Positions 49,625 through 63,673 of a stretch of DNA of 64,000 bases are shown piece after piece. Positions within the stretch are counted from its first letter, which is position 1, and every line of letters begins with the position of its first letter. Source of the DNA: Myxococcota bacterium (GTDB taxonomy: Bacteria > Myxococcota_A > Bradymonadia > UBA7976 > UBA1532). The stretch spans positions 1-64,000 of the forward strand of contig CAUJDF010000042.1 in NCBI GenBank assembly GCA_963169045.1. The letters are read 5' to 3'. Position numbers and translations under genes: made by a program. The notes under the pieces were generated by a model. It was not told the origin of the DNA. It did not search any database and worked only from the letters and a program-made list of their open reading frames with translations.

Positions 49625-51790
49625 ATGCGAATGAAGCGTTCCCACACGGCCGCGCTGCTGCTCTCGATCCTCGCCGCCTGCACCGGCCCCGAGGAGGAGC
49701 CCACGGCGCCGCCACCCGCGCCCGAGTCCGCGGCGCCGGCGCCGCCCCCCGCGCCGGCCACCGAAGCAGCGGCCGAGGCGCCCGAGCCGAAGCGTCCCGA
49801 TCCGAACGACCCGCTGCGCCACCAGCCCGACCTGCCCGCCGCGCGCCGCGCCGTCACGGTGATCGACGGGGAGCGCCGGGTGGTCGACGCCGAGGCCGCC
49901 GTCGCCGCCGGCTACACGCTCGTCGACCTGAGCGACACGTGGACGCCGTTCATCTTCCACCTGCAGCACGACGCCGACGGCGCGCCGCTGAAGAACCGCT
50001 ACCGCTCGGTCTACCTCTGCCTGGCCAACGACCAGTGCGACGAGGACGGCGAGGCGCTGCCCGCGGGCGAGGTCAACTACCTCGAGCTCTTCGGCATCCC
50101 GCCGACGCTGGGGGTGCTGCGCAAGCGCGTCTTCGCCGACGAGGAGAAGGCCTGCTTCCAGGAGATCGATTACGACCTGATCGGGTCGATCGAGCGCATC
50201 CCCGTGCGCAACCAGCAGCTGCAGAAGAAGTACGACCGTCGCATCGACGGTCTCGAGGCGGCGCTCGACAAGCTGCTCGACGAGCACGGCGTCGACACGA
50301 TCGAAGAGCTGCTGCCGCTCGAGCCGAAGCGCACCGTCGACATCGAGGACGTCCTCACGCGGCGCAAGCACCGCGCGGTCTTCGCCGAGGTGGAGAAGCG
50401 GCTGCGCTGCGAGGGGTACCTCACCGACAAGCTCAAGCACAAGGACGGGGTCGTCGACGACGGCCTGCAGACGGCGCTGCGGCGGTTCCAGCGGCGGCAC
50501 AAGATCTACGCCGACCCGTGGATCACGCGGGACACGATCACCGCCGCGAAGAAGAAGCCGCTCGAGGGCAACCGCGACGCGCTCGTCCGCACGCTGCGCG
50601 AGCGCGTCGTCGCCGCGACGCACATCCTCGAGGACGGCTCGACGAACGCCGCCGACGGCGCGCCGCAGACCTACGTCGGCGCCGACGGGCAGACGTACCC
50701 GGTGCGCGACCTCGTCACCGAGTTCACCGACGCCGCCGTCGTCCAGCTCGGGCTTGAGACGCCCGAGACGACGAAGGAATTCTTCGAGCAGTTCACCGCA
50801 GAGGACTTCGCGGCGCCGCTGTGGGGCGCGGTGCGCTTCCCGCAGCTGCCCGAGTACTACGGCGAGCACATGGACCTCTTCCTCGAGATCGACCGCGGCG
50901 ACGTCTGGTACGACCCGCCCTGGCATCCGAAGACGGGCGAGCTGCGCTACCAGCTGCGCAAGAACCTGCCGAAGCTGACGCTGTACCTGACGTACCGCGA
51001 GCAGCGCTTCCCGCTCGTGCGCTGGCCGACGACGATCGGCGGCTGGCGCGCGGAGCAGGCGGCCAACGGCTACGAGTACTGGCGCTACAAGGAATCCGAC
51101 GTCGGCGAGCGCGTCATCCGGCGCGTGGTCGCCGGGCCGACGTGGATCCCGCCGGAGACGACGCCGCTGCGCGGCCTGGTGAAGGCGAAGACCGTCAACG
51201 GCGCGTGGACGTCGGTCGTCAACTACGACGAGATGGGACCCGGCTATCTGTCGGCCTACGGCCTCGTCGCCGGCTACTTCGTGGTCCCCGGCAAGAACGG
51301 ACCCGACTGGGACAATGGCATCCGCGCCCACGGGTCGTCCGACTACATGTCGATCGGCAGTCAGCGCGGATACTCGCACGGGTGTCATCGTCTGATGAAC
51401 CACCTGGCGGTGCGTCTGTACGGCTTCATCCTCAATCACCGTCACATGAAGGTGAACGGGGACCAGCCGCTCAACGCGGCGCGGCAGTTCCTCTACAAGG
51501 ACGCGGCGTACGAGATCCGCATCGTGACGCGCGGCTTCGAGTACGAGCTGACGCCGCCGCTGCCGGTGAACGTGCTGAAGGGCAACGTCCGCGGGCGGGC
51601 GCAGCGGCCGCTCGGCGGGTACTACCCGAAGCCCGAGGTCAAGTACCCGAGCGCGGCGCCCCCGAAGATCGGCAAGGAGACCGCCGAGTCGCGGGCGGGC
51701 GGCGGGGCGGGCGAGGCCGCGCCGGCGGGCCCGTCCGAGGCGACGCCCGCGGCGGCGCCCGCGCCGGTCGAGGGAGGAGGCACGGAGTGA
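49625..51790 (+). CDS. L,D-transpeptidase (YkuD/ErfK-type) lipoprotein
   Basis: 721 residues with a lipoprotein signal (AALLLSILAACTG). An acidic Ala/Pro-rich linker follows (about 20-70). A peptidoglycan-binding-like segment (about 250-310: DGLQTALRRFQRRHKIYADP) precedes the YkuD catalytic site: HGSSDYMSIG ... SQRGYSHGCHRLMN, i.e. the HX-n-S(T)HGC signature with the nucleophile Cys. L,D-transpeptidases form 3-3 cross-links or attach proteins to peptidoglycan. The tail is Ala/Gly/Pro-rich. The stop overlaps the GTG of the PEGA gene. It diverges from the NtrC-type regulator. Confidence 0.9.
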   Translation: MRMKRSHTAALLLSILAACTGPEEEPTAPPPAPESAAPAPPPAPATEAAAEAPEPKRPDPNDPLRHQPDLPAARRAVTVIDGERRVVDAEAAVAAGYTLVDLSDTWTPFIFHLQHDADGAPLKNRYRSVYLCLANDQCDEDGEALPAGEVNYLELFGIPPTLGVLRKRVFADEEKACFQEIDYDLIGSIERIPVRNQQLQKKYDRRIDGLEAALDKLLDEHGVDTIEELLPLEPKRTVDIEDVLTRRKHRAVFAEVEKRLRCEGYLTDKLKHKDGVVDDGLQTALRRFQRRHKIYADPWITRDTITAAKKKPLEGNRDALVRTLRERVVAATHILEDGSTNAADGAPQTYVGADGQTYPVRDLVTEFTDAAVVQLGLETPETTKEFFEQFTAEDFAAPLWGAVRFPQLPEYYGEHMDLFLEIDRGDVWYDPPWHPKTGELRYQLRKNLPKLTLYLTYREQRFPLVRWPTTIGGWRAEQAANGYEYWRYKESDVGERVIRRVVAGPTWIPPETTPLRGLVKAKTVNGAWTSVVNYDEMGPGYLSAYGLVAGYFVVPGKNGPDWDNGIRAHGSSDYMSIGSQRGYSHGCHRLMNHLAVRLYGFILNHRHMKVNGDQPLNAARQFLYKDAAYEIRIVTRGFEYELTPPLPVNVLKGNVRGRAQRPLGGYYPKPEVKYPSAAPPKIGKETAESRAGGGAGEAAPAGPSEATPAAAPAPVEGGGTE

Positions 51791-52212
51791 AGCGTCTCGT
51801 CCTGCTGCTGTGGGCCGGCGCGGCGTCCGCGCAGACCCCCGACGCCGGCAAGCCGGCGCTCGTCCGCACCGCCGAGGCCAACGCGGCCGCCGACGCCGGC
51901 GCCTCGGCCGAGGCGCCGCCGGAGCCGGCCACGGTGACCGTCCGCTTCACCTCGAACGTGCGCGGCGCCAAGGTCTTCTGGGGCAAGAAGGTGCTCTGCG
52001 AGACGCCGTGCGCGATCACGCGGCCGCGCGACAGCGGGCCGCTCGACGTGGTCGTCCGCGCCGGTGGCTACCTGCCGCTGCACACGCGCGCGTTCACGTT
52101 CGACGACTACACCTTGTCGGCGCGGCTGACGCCGACCGGCGCCCGCCATACGCTCTTCGGCCACAAGCACGACCCCGCCGCGACCGAGACCGCCGCACCC
52201 ACCAACCACTGA
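51787..52212 (+). CDS. Secreted PEGA-domain protein
   Basis: 141 residues from GTG 51787 (overlapping the previous TGA). Signal peptide (VKRLVLLLWAGAASA), a short acidic Ala-rich linker, then a PEGA-like domain (about 60-115: VTVRFTSNVRGAKVFWGKKV; CETPCAITRPRDSGPLDVVV; RAGGYLPLHTRAF). PEGA domains often contact cell-envelope partners. Coupled translation with the transpeptidase suggests a shared wall function; that is inference. Confidence 0.8.
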   Translation: MKRLVLLLWAGAASAQTPDAGKPALVRTAEANAAADAGASAEAPPEPATVTVRFTSNVRGAKVFWGKKVLCETPCAITRPRDSGPLDVVVRAGGYLPLHTRAFTFDDYTLSARLTPTGARHTLFGHKHDPAATETAAPTNH

Positions 52213-52573
52213 CAGGCCCGCGGACCGATGGCCGAGCGAGGCCGCGGCGCCGCAGACTCGGCGGCGGCGGGCTCGCCCGGACACCCCCTGCGGACCGCCG
52301 ACGGCCGGGCGCTCGTGAAGCGATCGTCCGCCGGCCGCTGCGCCGCGCCATGGCCGGGCGGTTCGACGCGTGGGGGTCGACGGCCCTGCGTCTCCGCACA
52401 ACGGCCGATGGCGAGCGTCCGCGGACACCCCGCCGGGTGTCCGGTCCGCCTCGCGGACACCCCCAACAGGACTGGAATCATTCAGCCTCAGCGGCGCGTC
52501 GCGCTGGCACGCTTTCTGCCCCCTGGCGCCGGACGGTGGCACCCGACGACGAAGGGGGAGGTCCTTGAGCGCG
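52213..52573 (+). promoter_or_regulatory. Regulatory gap with enhancer-like motif before the giant secreted protein
   Basis: No gene is seen in the 361 bp. CGGACACCC-CGCC-GGGTGTCCG (52422-52443) is a perfect 9-4-9 inverted repeat. The half-site CGGACACCCC also appears at 52278-52287 and 52454-52463. They lie about 60-240 bp before a sigma-54 promoter (52505-52520), the usual range for activator binding. The gap otherwise looks like ordinary GC-rich DNA. Confidence 0.6.
52505..52520 (+). promoter_or_regulatory. Sigma-54 (-24/-12) promoter
   Basis: TGGCACG-N4-CTGCC: the -24 GG and -12 GC are separated by exactly 10 bp, and ten of twelve specified consensus bases match. It lies about 55 bp before the ATG at 52574, allowing a 5' leader of roughly 43 nt with a GGGGGAGG ribosome site. 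This is the best sigma-54 match I found. Confidence 0.65.
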
Positions 52574-57901
<5,328 letters not shown>

Positions 57902-58060
57902 CGCCCCGCGCCCCCTCAGGGCGCAGGCCTCACCCACCGCCTCGCACGAGCGCGCGCCCCCTCGGGGCGCGGGCCGCAACGCCCCCACCGCCTCGCACGA
58001 GCGCGCGCCCCCTCAGGGCGCGGGGCGCAACGCCCCCACCGCCTCGCACGACAGCGCGCC
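57902..58060. repeat. Three 51-bp repeats continuing the 3' end of the LamG lipoprotein gene
   Basis: CCGCCTCGCACGA recurs at 57937, 57988 and 58039, spacing 51 bp. On the minus strand the units would read SCEAVGALRPAP. The copy nearest the gene holds its TGA stop; in the next copy this codon is CGA. The coding end has been copied into the intergenic space. Each unit also contains short GC palindromes such as CGCCCCCTCAGGGCG. Confidence 0.8.
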
Positions 58061-59935
58061 CCGGTAGAGTCGGACCTCGTCGATGCGCGCGTCCATGTAC
58101 CCCAGCGGGAGCTGGCGTTCCCCGTCGATCAGGTGGGGCCCGTTGACCTGCCAGGTCAGGCCGCGGATGCCGATCAGGACCTCGGCGTCCTCGCGCCAGT
58201 CAGCCATGGGGCCGCGCTCGAGGGATCCGACGCGCGCGCCGTCGTAGCACAGCGTGATGCGCACCCGGCCGTCGCCGACGTCCTCCCAGGAGGCGGCGAC
58301 CTGGTACGGCACCCCGACGCGGTCGTGCCTGCCGCGCAGCGCGGCGTTCGGCTGCTCGCGCCCGTCGCTCACCGGCACCCAGAACGTGCCCTCCGCGTAC
58401 TTCCAGTAGGAGAGGGCGTCGAACTTGACCTCGCGCGGGTGCCGGCTGTCGAGCGCGACGACCGCGCCGCCGTGGGGCTCGAGGTCGGTGTGCTCGAGCC
58501 AGGCCACGAAGGTCTTGTCGCGGATCATGTCGCCCTGCCAGCCCACCGCCCGCGCGAAGCCGTCGGCGCCGAACCCGCCGCTCAGCCAGCCGTCCTCGAA
58601 GACGAGCCGGTCGCCGTAGAGCTCGAGCGCGTCCCAGCGGCCCGTGTTGTCCGCGCGCTCCGCCCCGGGCGTGAAGGACCACTGCCCGATCAGCTCGGAC
58701 GCCGGGGGCGGCGCGGGATCGGGCGGGCTGTCGGGCTCGCGCGTGAGCGCCCCCGCCTGCGCGCAGGTCATGGCGCCGCGGTAGAGCTGCACCTCGTCGA
58801 TGCGCGCCTTCAGACCGCCCTCCACCTCGGAGCGCAGGCCGCCGATCGTCCAGCCGCCGCGGTTGCTGGTCGTCACGTCCGTCGTGCCGATGAGCAGCTC
58901 CATCGCGTCGTCGCCCCACGCCCGGAGCGGCGTGCCGGCGCGCGCGACCTCGACGCCGTCGAGGCACAGCACCACCTCCGCGGGGCCGCCGAGGTCGACC
59001 CAGCTCAGCACGACCTGCCGCGTCACCTCGTCGGTGTGGCGGGCGAGGAAGGGGCCGCCCGGCCGCAGCCCGCCGGTCGCGGCGGACCACCCGTGGCGGG
59101 CGAGGTGGCCCCACAGCAGCGCGTCGTGGGCGTCCGCGCCGCGGTCGACGAGCGACAGGGCGGCGCCGCCGAAGCCGTCGAGGCCGCGCATGGACACCCA
59201 CGCCACGTAGGTCTTCTCGCGGATCGCGCCGTGCCGCCAGCCGGACGTGTGCGCGAACCCGCGCGGGGCGGCGAGGTAGCCGTCGACCCACAGCGCGCCG
59301 TCGGCGACGCGCGCCGTGCCCTGCAGCGTCAGCGGATCCCAGTGGCCGGTACGGTCGACGCGCTCCGCCCCCGGGCTGAACGTCCAGTGCCCGATGCGCT
59401 CGGGACCGCCGTCGGGCGCCGCGTCGGGGGGGTCCGGCGTCGCGGCGTCGGCGGGCCCGCCCCCGTCCGGCGTCGCCGCATCTGCGGGCCCGCCCCCGTC
59501 CGGCGTCGCGGCATCCGCGGGTCGGCCCCCGTCCGGCGTCGCGGCATCCGCGGGCCCGCCCCCGTCCGGCGTCGCGGCATCCGCGGGCCCGCCCCCGTCC
59601 GGCGTCGCGGCATCCGCGGGTCGACCCCCGTCCGGCGTCGCGGCATCCGCGGGTCGGCCCCCGTCCGGCGTCGCGGCATCTGCGGACCGGCCCCCGTCCG
59701 GCGTCGCGGCATCTGCGGACCGGCCCCCGTCCGGCCCAGGGCCCGCGTCGCCGCCGCCGTCCACCACACGCGCGCCGCCGTCGGCGGCGTCCACCGCCGC
59801 GACGCACGCGCGCGACACGCAGACCGCGCCCGGTCCGCACTCCGTGTCCTCGAAGCACTCGGCCCGCGGAAAATCGGGCTGGCAGCCGGCCGCCGACAGC
59901 AGCGCGATCGCGGGGGCGAGGCGCCTGGTGTTCAA
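58013..59935 (-). CDS. Lipoprotein with two LamG/concanavalin-like domains
   Basis: 640 residues from TTG 59935, which overlaps the kinase stop (TTGA); it gives a lipoprotein signal (RRLAPAIALLSAAGC). A Cys-rich segment (CFEDTECGPGAVCVSRACV) is followed by nine 11-residue repeats (PDGGRPADAAT type). Then come two homologous laminin-G/concanavalin-like domains (about 220-415 and 430-640), each starting IGHWTFSPGAER / IGQWSFTPGAER and ending ARIDEVQLYRGAM / ARIDEVRLYRGAL. Carbohydrate or surface binding is inferred. Coupled to the kinase gene. Confidence 0.82.
   Translation of the reverse strand: MNTRRLAPAIALLSAAGCQPDFPRAECFEDTECGPGAVCVSRACVAAVDAADGGARVVDGGGDAGPGPDGGRSADAATPDGGRSADAATPDGGRPADAATPDGGRPADAATPDGGGPADAATPDGGGPADAATPDGGRPADAATPDGGGPADAATPDGGGPADAATPDPPDAAPDGGPERIGHWTFSPGAERVDRTGHWDPLTLQGTARVADGALWVDGYLAAPRGFAHTSGWRHGAIREKTYVAWVSMRGLDGFGGAALSLVDRGADAHDALLWGHLARHGWSAATGGLRPGGPFLARHTDEVTRQVVLSWVDLGGPAEVVLCLDGVEVARAGTPLRAWGDDAMELLIGTTDVTTSNRGGWTIGGLRSEVEGGLKARIDEVQLYRGAMTCAQAGALTREPDSPPDPAPPPASELIGQWSFTPGAERADNTGRWDALELYGDRLVFEDGWLSGGFGADGFARAVGWQGDMIRDKTFVAWLEHTDLEPHGGAVVALDSRHPREVKFDALSYWKYAEGTFWVPVSDGREQPNAALRGRHDRVGVPYQVAASWEDVGDGRVRITLCYDGARVGSLERGPMADWREDAEVLIGIRGLTWQVNGPHLIDGERQLPLGYMDARIDEVRLYRGALSCEAVGALRPAP
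59432..59728 (-). repeat. Nine 33-bp tandem repeats coding an 11-residue linker
   Basis: GTCCGGCGTCGCGG begins units at 59432, 59465, 59498 and so on to 59696, every 33 bp. Translation on the minus strand gives PDGGRSADAAT, PDGGRPADAAT or PDGGGPADAAT. The array forms the spacer between lipid anchor and LamG domains, so copy number would set how far the domains reach from the membrane. Confidence 0.9.
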
Positions 59936-61482
59936 AAGAGGCCCCGGGGCGGCGCGGGCTCGACGAGCGGCGGCGGCGCGGGCTCGGCGGCGGACGCCGG
60001 CGTCGGGGCAGCCGGCGGCGCGCCCTCGGCCGCGGCGGCCGGCGGCGCGACCGCCGACGCCTCCGCGTGGCTCGACACGGGGCTCGTCGCTGGGCCGGCA
60101 GCCGGCGGCGTGGCCGAGGTCGCTGCGTCGGCGGCCACCGTCGACGCCGTCGAGTGGCTCGACCGGGGATCGGACGCCGCCCGCTGCGACCGCGGCGGGC
60201 GCTCGCCGCGACGGGGCGTGGACGGGCGGGACCCGGCGTCCGCCGCGACCTCGGCGACGGCGACCGCGGGCGCCGTCCGGACCGGCGCCGCCGCCTCGAC
60301 CGCGGGCGCCGTCCGGACCGGCGCCGCCGCCTCGACCGCAAACGCCGTCCGGTCCGGCGCCGCCGCGGCGACCGCGGGCGCCGTCCGGACCGGCGCCGCC
60401 GCCTCGACCGCCACCGGCTCCGCGCCGGCCCCCGTCCGGTCCGGCGCCCCCGCGGACGCCGGCCCGTCGGTGCGACCCATCGCCAGCAGGGCGCCCGTCA
60501 CCGCGAGGCCGAGCGCCAGGCCGGCGACGAGCCACCGCGCGCCCCCCCTGGGCGCGGGCGCCGGCGCGACCGGCCCCACGTCGGTGCTTGCGACGTCGTC
60601 GAGCGCCTCGATGAGCGCCGTGGCGTCCGGCGGCCGGTCGCCGGGACGCTTCGCGAGGCACCATCCGACCAGCTCCGCGAGGCGCGGATCGCCCTCGAGC
60701 GGCGGCGCCGGGTCGTTGAGGTGCTGCAGCGTCACGGCCAGGCGCGTGGGCCCGTCGAAGGGCAGCCGCCCGGCCGCACACTGATACGCCACCACGCCGA
60801 GGCTGTAGAGGTCGCTGCGCGCGTCCACCCGCTCGCCCCGGATCTGTTCCGGCGACATGTACGCGGCGGTGCCCACCGCCCGGTCCTCGGCGGTCAGCCG
60901 GACGTCGTCCTCGCGCTGCGCGATCCCGAAGTCGATGACGTGGACCACGAGGCGCCCGGCGATCGTCTGCAGCATCAGGTTCGACGGCTTGAGGTCGCGG
61001 TGGACCACGCCCTGCTCGTGCGCGTCCTCGAGCGCCCGCGCCACCTGGCCCATGATGTCGAGCACCGTCGCCGCCGCCAGCGGACCGCGCTCGAGCCGGG
61101 CCGCCAGCGTCTCGCCCTCGAGCAACGGCGACACGAGGTAGGGGCGGCCGTCTTCGAGGTGGCCGAAGTCGATCAGGCTCACCGCGTGCGGGTGACGCAG
61201 CCGGCCGAGGATGAGCGCCTCGGCCTCGAAGCGCCGGGCCGCGACCGGATCGGTGGCGTCCGCCGCGAGCACCTTGATCGCGACAGGGCGCTCGATGCCG
61301 ACCTGGACGCCGCGGTAGACGGTGCCGTGCCCGCCCCCGGCCAGGCGGTCGACGACGCGGTGCCGCCCCCCGATCAGCGTCCCCACCAGCGGGTCGTCGC
61401 GGCCCTCGTCGAGGCGCACGCCGTCGCGCGGGCAGAAGCGAGCGCTCGCAGCGTATCGTTCGCCGCACGCAGGACAACGCAT
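59932..61482 (-). CDS. Transmembrane Ser/Thr protein kinase with N-terminal zinc ribbon
   Basis: About 516 residues from ATG 61482 (GTG 61500 is an alternative). The N-terminal zinc ribbon is CPACGERYAASARFCPRDG. The kinase domain (about 30-290) is complete: GGGHGTVYRG, VAIKVLA, HRDLKPSNLM, DFGIAQRED and GTAAYMSPEQIRGE, so it should be active. One helix (WLVAGLALGLAVTGALLA) follows, then a repetitive VEAAAPVRTAPA tail. By analogy its output could be the divergent FHA activator. It is the upstream partner of the LamG lipoprotein. Confidence 0.93.
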   Translation of the reverse strand: MRCPACGERYAASARFCPRDGVRLDEGRDDPLVGTLIGGRHRVVDRLAGGGHGTVYRGVQVGIERPVAIKVLAADATDPVAARRFEAEALILGRLRHPHAVSLIDFGHLEDGRPYLVSPLLEGETLAARLERGPLAAATVLDIMGQVARALEDAHEQGVVHRDLKPSNLMLQTIAGRLVVHVIDFGIAQREDDVRLTAEDRAVGTAAYMSPEQIRGERVDARSDLYSLGVVAYQCAAGRLPFDGPTRLAVTLQHLNDPAPPLEGDPRLAELVGWCLAKRPGDRPPDATALIEALDDVASTDVGPVAPAPAPRGGARWLVAGLALGLAVTGALLAMGRTDGPASAGAPDRTGAGAEPVAVEAAAPVRTAPAVAAAAPDRTAFAVEAAAPVRTAPAVEAAAPVRTAPAVAVAEVAADAGSRPSTPRRGERPPRSQRAASDPRSSHSTASTVAADAATSATPPAAGPATSPVSSHAEASAVAPPAAAAEGAPPAAPTPASAAEPAPPPLVEPAPPRGLF

Positions 61483-61508
61483 CCGGTCGGGGAGGGACAC
61501 CCGGCCAT

Positions 61509-61574
61509 AGTACACTGGATCGTTCAGGACGGAATTCGTACAACCAGGACGGACATCGTTCCTCGAGTACACTG
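61509..61574. promoter_or_regulatory. Direct repeats in the kinase/activator divergent region
   Basis: AGTACACTG occurs at 61509-61517 and 61566-61574 (57 bp apart), and ATCGTTC near both (61519 and 61555). Two such 9-mers in about 100 bp of divergent promoter suggest a binding site for a shared regulator. No clear -10/-35 pair could be settled for either gene. Confidence 0.4.
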
Positions 61575-61580
61575 AGGCCG

Positions 61581-62840
61581 GTGAAGGATCACACGACGGA
61601 GACGGCCCCGCGCCCGCGGGCCGCGGCCGGGGGGCCAGGAGCAAGACGCTCCCTCGTGCCGGTCCACCCGCAGCCGGCCCCGCCCCAGCCCATCGGCGAC
61701 GGGCTCCGCGTCGGCCGCCAGGCCGGCGCCGGCGGCCTGAGCTGCGACGATCCGCGGCTGAGCCGGGTGCACTTCGAGATCCGACCGGTCGGCGCCTCGC
61801 TCCGCCTCGACGACCAGGGCGCGAAGAACGGCACGCGCGTGGACGGCCGGCCGGTGCAGCGGGCCCACCTCGAGCACGGCTCGATCGTCCGCGCCGGCGA
61901 CTCGCTCTTCGTCGTCGAGGACGTCGCGCCCCCGGCGCCCGGCTGCGACGACCCGCCCGCCGGCCTGTCGGCGGTGCTGTCCTGGGCGCAGCAGGTCGTG
62001 GACCGGGTCGCGCCCACCGCGCTGACCGTCCTGGTCCACGGGCCGTCCGGCGCGGGCAAGGAGCGGCTGGCGCGGCGCCTCCACGAGACGAGCGGCCGCC
62101 GGGGCGCCTTCGTGCCGGTCAACTGCAGCGCGCTGCCCGCGACGCTCGCGGCCAGCGAGCTCTTCGGACACGTGCGCGGCGCGTTCTCGGGCGCCGAGGG
62201 GCGACCGGGCCTGCTGGCGGCCGCCGCCGGCGGGACGCTCTTCCTCGACGAGGTGGGCGACCTGCCGCTCGATCTGCAGCCCGTCCTGCTGCGGGCGATC
62301 CAGGAGCGCGCCATCCGCCCCGTCGGCGGCGACCGCGAGGTCCCGATCGACGTGCGGATCGTGGCCGCGACCCACCGGAGCCTGCCCGAGGCCGTCGCGG
62401 CGGGGCGCTTCCGGGCGGACCTGCTCGCGCGCCTGACCGAGTTCGAGGTCGAGCTGCCCGGCCTGGCCGAGCGCAAGGCCGACGTCCTGCCGCTCTTCGA
62501 GGCGCTCGTCGGCCAGCCCGTCAGCGTCGACGCCGCCGAGGCGTTGCTGCTGCACGACTGGCCCACGAACGTCCGCGGACTGCAGCAGATCGCCAATCGC
62601 ATCCGGCTGTTCGCGGACGGCCGGGGCCGCGTGGAGCTCTCGATGCTGCCGACGGCGATGCAGGACGCCGTCGGGACCGGCGCCCTCGAGCCAGCGCAGA
62701 TCTCGCCGGCGGAGCTCGCGCGGCTGCTCGAGCTGCACCAGGGCAACGTGTCGCGCGTGGCGCGCGCCGTAGGCTCGACGCGCCAGCGCGTCTACCGGCT
62801 GCTCGAGAGCCTCGACATCGACGTCCGGTCGTTCCGGTGA
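61581..62840 (+). CDS. FHA-domain sigma-54-dependent activator
   Basis: 419 residues from GTG 61581. N-terminal FHA domain (about 35-115: [27 protein letters not shown]), then AAA+ (about 130-345: [22 protein letters not shown] loop; [27 protein letters not shown]) and a Fis-type HTH ([20 protein letters not shown]). There is no receiver, so input should come through FHA binding of a phosphothreonine, most simply from the divergent kinase. Known myxobacterial FHA activators work this way. Its stop overlaps the next start (GTGA). Confidence 0.9.
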   Translation: MKDHTTETAPRPRAAAGGPGARRSLVPVHPQPAPPQPIGDGLRVGRQAGAGGLSCDDPRLSRVHFEIRPVGASLRLDDQGAKNGTRVDGRPVQRAHLEHGSIVRAGDSLFVVEDVAPPAPGCDDPPAGLSAVLSWAQQVVDRVAPTALTVLVHGPSGAGKERLARRLHETSGRRGAFVPVNCSALPATLAASELFGHVRGAFSGAEGRPGLLAAAAGGTLFLDEVGDLPLDLQPVLLRAIQERAIRPVGGDREVPIDVRIVAATHRSLPEAVAAGRFRADLLARLTEFEVELPGLAERKADVLPLFEALVGQPVSVDAAEALLLHDWPTNVRGLQQIANRIRLFADGRGRVELSMLPTAMQDAVGTGALEPAQISPAELARLLELHQGNVSRVARAVGSTRQRVYRLLESLDIDVRSFR

Positions 62841-63673
62841 CCTCGCTCCCGGCGCTGCTCGCAGGCCTGCTCGTGGCATCCGGGACGCCGGACGACGCAC
62901 GGAAGGCCGCACTCTACCCGGTGCTGGCCGAGGCCTACCGCCTCTTCGAGGCCGCCCGCTTCGACGATGCCATCGAGGCCTTCGAGCAGGCATATGCCAT
63001 CAGCCCGGAGCCGCGCTTCGTCCTGAACATCGCGTTGAGCCATCGGGCGCTGGGGCAGTGCCAGCGTGCGCTGGCGACGTTCGAGCGCTTCTTCGCCCTC
63101 TGCCGCGACTGCCCGCAGGCGGAGGAGGCCGCGACGCTGCACCGGGACGTCCGCGCGCGGTGCGAGGCCCCGGTCCGCATCGTCACCGAGCCGTCGGGGG
63201 CGCAGGTCGCCGTCGACGGGGTCCCGCGGGGCAACGCGCCCGTCGAGGTGACGCTCCCGGCGGGGCCGCACGTGGTGCGGGCGAGCGCGGAGGGGCACGC
63301 GCCCGAGGAGCGCGCCGTCGTCGTCGAGGGCGGCCGGCCGGCGACGGTCTCGATCCCGCTGCGCGCCCGGCCCGACCTCGCGCCGTGGATGTGGGGCGCA
63401 TTCGGCGGCGCGGCGGTCGGCGCCGTGACCGCCGGCGTCTTCGGCGCGCTGCTGCTGGACGACCTGGACGACGAGGCGGCCGCCAGCACGCGCGCGGCCT
63501 CGGAGGCTGCCCGCGACGAGGCGCGCCGCGACGCGGCGCTCGCCCAGGCCGGCCTCGGCCTCGCCGCCCACGGGCTCGCCGCGGGCTTCACCCTGCTGTG
63601 GCTCGACAGCGACGAGCACGTCACCGTCGGCCCGACCGCGGAGCACGGCGTCGGCCTCGGCTTCCGCTTCTGA
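62837..63673 (+). CDS. TPR/PEGA membrane protein
   Basis: 278 residues from GTG 62837, coupled to the FHA activator. A signal-like N-terminus (LPALLAGLLVASG) is followed by TPR helices (about 30-100: RLFEAARFDDAIEAFEQAYA; NIALSHRALGQCQRALATFE). A PEGA domain follows (about 110-180: VRIVTEPSGAQVAVDGVPRG; PAGPHVVRASAEGHAPEER). A transmembrane helix (WGAFGGAAVGAVTAGVFGALLL), an acidic helix and a second hydrophobic stretch end it. Such proteins commonly accompany FHA activators and kinases in Myxococcota; the role here is unknown. Confidence 0.8.
   Translation: MTSLPALLAGLLVASGTPDDARKAALYPVLAEAYRLFEAARFDDAIEAFEQAYAISPEPRFVLNIALSHRALGQCQRALATFERFFALCRDCPQAEEAATLHRDVRARCEAPVRIVTEPSGAQVAVDGVPRGNAPVEVTLPAGPHVVRASAEGHAPEERAVVVEGGRPATVSIPLRARPDLAPWMWGAFGGAAVGAVTAGVFGALLLDDLDDEAAASTRAASEAARDEARRDAALAQAGLGLAAHGLAAGFTLLWLDSDEHVTVGPTAEHGVGLGFRF

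Noticed and set aside
59432-59728. Possible CRISPR array
   Set aside because: The 33-bp units are directly adjacent without spacers and code a protein linker in frame. The same applies to the 30-bp, 51-bp and 165-bp arrays.
61495-61502. A GGACACCC half-site before the kinase, like those upstream of the sigma-54 promoter
   Set aside because: A single 8-mer in GC-rich DNA is expected by chance, and it lies over coding or leader sequence rather than upstream of a -24/-12 site.
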